From positions 124,001 through 188,000 of the forward strand of contig NZ_RHHQ01000007.1 of assembly GCF_003710825.1 (NCBI RefSeq): a stretch of DNA of 64,000 bases, in the 5' to 3' direction. How positions within the stretch are numbered: the stretch's first letter is position 1; the number at the start of each line of letters is the position of its first letter. Below are positions 60,159-64,000 of this stretch, piece after piece. This DNA is from Brevibacillus fluminis. GTDB taxonomy: Bacteria > Bacillota > Bacilli > Brevibacillales > Brevibacillaceae. The notes under the pieces were generated by a model. That model was given only the letters and a program-made list of their open reading frames with translations, was not told the DNA's origin and made no database searches. Position numbers and translations under genes: made by a program.

Positions 60159-61867
60159 CAGGCATAGGGGTATCGGATGGAATCGCGATCGGAAAGGCGC
60201 TTGTCAAAAGGGAACAACGCGCGGAATTTTTACGGGCGACGATCGATGATGAGAGAGCAGAAAAAGCACGATTTAAGCATGCCATACAGGAAGCAAGCAA
60301 CCAAATTATCCAGATTAGAGATGTCATGAATAAAAAGAGCGAAAACGAAAATGCACAAATATTCGATGCACATCTGATGATGCTAGACGATCCGGAATTC
60401 GTGGGGCAAGTGGAAGAGCTGATTGAGACGGAGAGTGTGAATGCGGAATATGCGCTGCAGACGGTTGCCAGCCGAGTCATTTCGATGTTCGAGAGCATGG
60501 AGAATGGCTATATGAAAGAGCGAGCAGCTGACATCCGAGATATCGAAAAAAGATTAAACGGGATTTTGCAAGGGGCACAGCCGGTCTCGCCAACGGAGTG
60601 CCAGGAGGAGATCATCCTTGTTTGCAATGATTTAACCCCATCCGAGACGGCTCAACTGGACAGGACACTGATTTTGGGAATTGTGACAGAAGCGGGAGGA
60701 AAAACGTCGCATACGGCGATACTCACGCGCTCTTATGAGATTCCTGCGGTAGTGGGGCTGCAAGAAGCGATGAAACAGATCGAGAGCGGCGATCTGCTTA
60801 TTATCGATGGTGCGACAGGTGATGTTATCGTTCGTCCATCTGAGGAGATGCTGGCGGCTTATACGAGCAAAAAAGCTGCTTGGAAGAATAAGAGAGCCGA
60901 GCTGTTGCCCTATAAGGACGCATTGTCAGTGACAAAAGACGGAAAAAGGGTTGAAGTGGCAGCGAATATCGGATCGCTCCAGCAAGTCGAAGGTGTGCTT
61001 GCGAACGGGGCAGAGGGGATCGGGCTGTTTCGGACCGAATTTTTATTCATGGATCGAGAGACGATCCCTTCCGAGGAAGAACAATTTCATGCATATCAGG
61101 CGATTTTGGAGAAGATGGGAGACAGGCCTGTCGTATTCAGGACGCTTGACATCGGGGGAGATAAGCAACTTTCGTATTTGCCGATTGCACAGGAAATGAA
61201 TCCTTTTCTCGGTTACAGGGCCATTCGCCTTTGTCTCGATCGCCAGGATATTTTCGCAACGCAAATTCGCGCGATTTTACGCGCATCTGCATATGGCAAG
61301 GCGAAGCTGATGTTTCCCATGATCTCCAGCTTGCAGGAGCTGCGCCAAGCGAAAGCAGTTCTCCATGATGTGAAAAGCGAATGCAGGGAAAAAGGAATTG
61401 CGTTTGATGAAGAGATGGAAATCGGCATCATGATTGAAGTGCCGTCAGCCGCCATCGTTTCCGATGTTCTCGCAAAAGAAGTGGATTTCTTCAGTATTGG
61501 AACGAATGATCTGCTGCAGTATACGCTGGCAGTCGACCGGATGAATGAGAAAATAACGCGCCTGTATGACCCGTTTCATCCAGCCATCCTCCGGCTGATC
61601 CGAGCGGTTATCGCAAATGGGCACAAAGAAGGCATATGGGTCGGCATGTGCGGCGAAATGGCTGGAGATCCAAGAATGCTCCCTGTATTTCTCGGCATGG
61701 GGCTCGACGAATTCAGCATGAGCGCATCGTTGATCCCGCAAGCAAGAAAAACGATTTGTGAGTTGGACATGGACGAGGCGAAACGGATCGCGGAAGCGGT
61801 GTTGCAGATGGATTCATCCGATCAGATTTTGGATTACTTGCAATTGCTTTCCCGGAGCCATTCGTAG
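60152..61867 (+). CDS. PTS Enzyme I, operon-specific paralog
   Basis: A 571-residue Enzyme I. The N-terminal HPr-binding helices are followed by the phospho-His segment TEAGGKTSHTAILTRS (His187), then the PEP-binding barrel with GIGLFRTEFLFMDR, FRTLDIGGDKQL, NPFLGYRAIR, PMISSLQELRQAK, SIGTNDLLQYTLAVDR and GMCGEMAGD (catalytic Cys). Length and motifs match canonical EI, so this is a complete enzyme, not a fragment. GTG 60152 follows AGGGGAG. A second EI is expected in the main ptsHI operon elsewhere, making this an autonomous phosphorelay. Last gene of the operon. Confidence 0.94.
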   Translation: MLTGIGVSDGIAIGKALVKREQRAEFLRATIDDERAEKARFKHAIQEASNQIIQIRDVMNKKSENENAQIFDAHLMMLDDPEFVGQVEELIETESVNAEYALQTVASRVISMFESMENGYMKERAADIRDIEKRLNGILQGAQPVSPTECQEEIILVCNDLTPSETAQLDRTLILGIVTEAGGKTSHTAILTRSYEIPAVVGLQEAMKQIESGDLLIIDGATGDVIVRPSEEMLAAYTSKKAAWKNKRAELLPYKDALSVTKDGKRVEVAANIGSLQQVEGVLANGAEGIGLFRTEFLFMDRETIPSEEEQFHAYQAILEKMGDRPVVFRTLDIGGDKQLSYLPIAQEMNPFLGYRAIRLCLDRQDIFATQIRAILRASAYGKAKLMFPMISSLQELRQAKAVLHDVKSECREKGIAFDEEMEIGIMIEVPSAAIVSDVLAKEVDFFSIGTNDLLQYTLAVDRMNEKITRLYDPFHPAILRLIRAVIANGHKEGIWVGMCGEMAGDPRMLPVFLGMGLDEFSMSASLIPQARKTICELDMDEAKRIAEAVLQMDSSDQILDYLQLLSRSHS

Positions 61868-61904
61868 CGAGGAACAAAAAAATAGAGGAGAAAGATGTGC
61901 ATCG

Positions 61905-61933
61905 AACCGCTGGTCGTGGCTGGCGGTTTTTTT
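61905..61933 (+). terminator. Intrinsic terminator after the PTS operon
   Basis: AACCGC / GCGGTT with an internal CTGGTC-like extension, followed by T7. It lies 38 bp past the Enzyme I stop. Confidence 0.8.
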
Positions 61934-62017
61934 GCCGTGTCCAATCTTGTTCGTATAGGACCTCGCCGCAATAGGAAAACTGAAGGATACATCAATTCTA
62001 TCCAAAGGTGGCAGAAC

Positions 62018-64000
62018 ATGAAAAGACAGCTTCTATGTTGCGGTGCGGCACTTACCTCTCTCTTATTGCCAACCTCTGTTCGGCCTGCGAACGTTGCGGA
62101 TGCGATGACATTCCAGTCGGAACAGCAAATACATAACGATTCACCCAATAAAATAACCGCCAACGAATGGCAAACGCTACAGGAAGTGGTCAGTGAGGAG
62201 AAGCTAAAGGAATCCGCTGCTTCCACGCTGGAGATGATCGAAGCGACCAAAGTCTGGCATGAGTCGGGTGTAAAAGGCGAAGGCATGCTCATCTCTGTTA
62301 TTGATACCGGCGTCAATCCGAAGCATGTCGATATGGCAGAACCACGCGACAAGCGTGCAGCAAAGGAGAAAGCCAATACGACAGCAAAAGTCATCAGCGG
62401 CTTTAACTGGGCCGATCGCAATGACGTGACGGCTGATGTGGCAAATTCCCAGCACGGAATGCACGTAGCTGGCATCGCTGCGGCGAATGGAAAAGTCAAA
62501 GGGGTAGCACCTGAGGCACAGATTTTGAGCGAAAAAGTGTTCAGCAACTATCAGGGAGAGCTGCCTTCCTTAAGCGAATCGATCTTGTTCGCCATTGACG
62601 ATTCGATTGCGAAGAAAGCGGATGTAATCAACCTGAGTCTGGGATCATCGGCCGGCTATGTGGACGATTCTAGCTCTGAGCAATATGCCATCAAAAAAGC
62701 GGTAGATCATGGGGTGATCGTGGTCGCGGCAGCAGGCAACGACGGCTATTTCGGCAGCGACCGAATCATGGAGAAGAACCCTGATTACGCGATGGTCGGG
62801 TCGCCAGGCATTGCACCAGACGCATTGTCGGTCGCTTCGGCGAATTCGACGATGCTTGCTGGGATGAGTTTTCAAGTGGAAGGTGTCAACGATCTGGAGC
62901 GGGTCGTGTACATGGTTGGACACCCGTCCAGCGGCGAAGCTCTGAATCCTACGCAAGCCTTGTCCAAAAGCGTGGACGTCGTCTATTTGGGTAAAGGCAA
63001 AAAGGAAGATTACAACATCTCGGTAAAAGGGAAAGTAGTTTTGTTGCAACGCGGGGACACATCCTTTGATGACAAACTGACCTTGGCCAAAGAAGCGGGC
63101 GCCGTGGGGGCTATCATCTACAACAATCAGTCCGGTCCGTTGATCATCAGCGCCAATGAAGCGAAAAATTTGCCGGCGGTTTCCGTTCTCAAGCTCGCTG
63201 GCGAGAAAATGGTCGCGGCATTGAAGCAAGGCAAAAAAGTGAAGGTCAATTTTGACGGGCAATATGCGCAAAACAAGCTGCCATTCCCGAATGGCGGGAC
63301 GGTCTCCTCTTTTTCGTCGTGGGGACCGACGCCAGATCTGCAATTCAAACCGGAGATCACGGCGCCAGGGGGCGGCATTCTTTCGACCGTGCAGGAGAGC
63401 GACTATGCGGTGAAAAGCGGAACCTCGATGGCAACTCCGCATGTGGCTGGCGGGATGGCGCTGATCAAGCAGGCATACATCAAGCAAGGGCGCAACTTGC
63501 AAGGAAGGCAGCTTGTCGATGTGTTGAAGGCGGCGGCAATGAATACAGCGAATCCGATCATGGACCCGAGGGAAATCGCGGCGACATCCGTCGGCGGGAA
63601 AACGGGCGTGCTGCCGTATTCGCCGCGTGTTCAGGGGGCGGGCATGATGCAGATCAGCCAAGCGATCAAAACGCCTGCCATCGTCACAGATAAAAAAGGA
63701 AAAGCCGGTGTTTCGCTGGGGCAAATCGGAAGAACTACGACATTTTCACTCTACATTGACAACAAATTCGGCAAAAAGCCGCTGGTTTATCAGCCAAAGG
63801 ATATGTTCGGCGTCATGACCGACTTGCAAAAGGAAGGCATCAACTGGATGACAGAGGTTCCGATCGCTGGTGCGAAGCTGACCTTTTCACCGCAAGTGGT
63901 GACAGCGGCTCCTGGACAAAAGACAGAGGTGAAAGTGACACTCACGTTGCCTCCGGATATGAAGCCAAACACGTTTGCTGACGGTTTTATCCAATTCGCG
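62018..64000 (+). CDS. Secreted S8-family subtilisin-like protease, 3'-truncated by the window end
   Basis: At least 661 residues. A Sec-type N-terminus (MKRQLLCCGAALTSLLLPTS) is followed by a propeptide and a subtilase domain with Asp96 in SVIDTGVN, His146 in SQHGMHVAG, the oxyanion Asn in VAAAGNDG and Ser470 in KSGTSMATPHVAGG. Between His and Ser lies a PA (protease-associated) insert, about residues 290-410 (VVLLQRGDTSFDDKLTLAKEAGAVGAIIYNN), as in lactocepin or Vpr-type enzymes. The open frame reaches the last base. AAAGGTGG precedes ATG 62018; an in-frame ATG 61895 upstream overlaps the terminator and is rejected. It is probably a large extracellular or wall-bound protease. Confidence 0.93.
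   Translation, partial: MKRQLLCCGAALTSLLLPTSVRPANVADAMTFQSEQQIHNDSPNKITANEWQTLQEVVSEEKLKESAASTLEMIEATKVWHESGVKGEGMLISVIDTGVNPKHVDMAEPRDKRAAKEKANTTAKVISGFNWADRNDVTADVANSQHGMHVAGIAAANGKVKGVAPEAQILSEKVFSNYQGELPSLSESILFAIDDSIAKKADVINLSLGSSAGYVDDSSSEQYAIKKAVDHGVIVVAAAGNDGYFGSDRIMEKNPDYAMVGSPGIAPDALSVASANSTMLAGMSFQVEGVNDLERVVYMVGHPSSGEALNPTQALSKSVDVVYLGKGKKEDYNISVKGKVVLLQRGDTSFDDKLTLAKEAGAVGAIIYNNQSGPLIISANEAKNLPAVSVLKLAGEKMVAALKQGKKVKVNFDGQYAQNKLPFPNGGTVSSFSSWGPTPDLQFKPEITAPGGGILSTVQESDYAVKSGTSMATPHVAGGMALIKQAYIKQGRNLQGRQLVDVLKAAAMNTANPIMDPREIAATSVGGKTGVLPYSPRVQGAGMMQISQAIKTPAIVTDKKGKAGVSLGQIGRTTTFSLYIDNKFGKKPLVYQPKDMFGVMTDLQKEGINWMTEVPIAGAKLTFSPQVVTAAPGQKTEVKVTLTLPPDMKPNTFADGFIQFA

Noticed and set aside
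61895..62017. In-frame ATG 61895 with GAGGAG upstream as an alternative protease start
   Set aside because: The segment overlaps the PTS-operon terminator hairpin and would place the signal peptide about 40 residues inside the protein; ATG 62018 has its own Shine-Dalgarno and a normal signal sequence.
1..64000. CRISPR arrays, tRNA and rRNA genes, insertion sequences with transposases
   Set aside because: No regularly spaced direct repeats, no cloverleaf-like or rRNA-like conserved sequences and no transposase motifs were recognised on either strand.

Overview
The window looks like a chromosomal segment from a low-to-moderate GC Gram-positive endospore-former of the Paenibacillaceae, most likely Brevibacillus or a close relative. 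The basis is gene content and order, not a database search. A Bacillus-type core backbone (pheT-zapA, mutS2-yshE, lcfA-fadR-fadB-etfB-etfA, trxA, uvrC, lysC, yslB, sdhCAB) is combined with CsaB-type S-layer/secondary cell-wall polysaccharide genes. No rRNA, tRNA, CRISPR array, transposase or prophage was seen.

Layout. 0-2.2 kb: 3' part of pheT, then zapA. 2.3-4.0 kb: larE and larB (nickel-pincer cofactor synthesis), without larA or larC nearby. 4.2-11.8 kb: a DeoR-controlled operon with class II aldolase, MtnK-type kinase, MtnA-type isomerase and a complete ribose-type ABC importer; it fits salvage of 5-deoxyribose or 5-methylthioribose to DHAP plus an aldehyde. 11.9-15.5 kb: small membrane protein, mutS2, DUF350 protein, ferredoxin. 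15.6-35.0 kb: cell-envelope region with a nucleotide-sugar dehydrogenase, DppA-like peptidase, glycosyltransferases, an O-antigen-ligase-like protein in an operon with two uncharacterised envelope proteins, MurJ, a repeat-containing secreted protein, a methyltransferase, CsaB, a PrmA-like methyltransferase and an LCP ligase. 35.2-40.5 kb: fatty-acid beta-oxidation genes with a near-consensus FadR box. 40.5-48.9 kb: thioredoxin, chemoreceptor, uvrC, lysine-riboswitch-controlled lysC, SAM-riboswitch-controlled metX, yslB. 49.0-52.4 kb: sdhCAB. 52.6-61.9 kb: a LevR-type sigma-54 activator followed by a complete mannose-family PTS that carries its own HPr and Enzyme I, plus a SIS-domain enzyme and NanE. 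62.0 kb to the end: 5' part of a large secreted subtilase.

The most unusual feature is a short (about 86 bp) two-hairpin repeat. It occurs four times, at 4.0, 37.0, 45.4 and 48.3 kb, and each copy directly abuts the T-tract of an intrinsic-terminator-like hairpin. One copy contains the larB stop codon, and one lies between the lysine-riboswitch terminator and lysC. The other main candidates are the autonomous sigma-54 PTS, whose promoter is embedded in the 3' arm of the regulator's terminator, and the deoxy-/thio-pentose salvage operon with its own importer.
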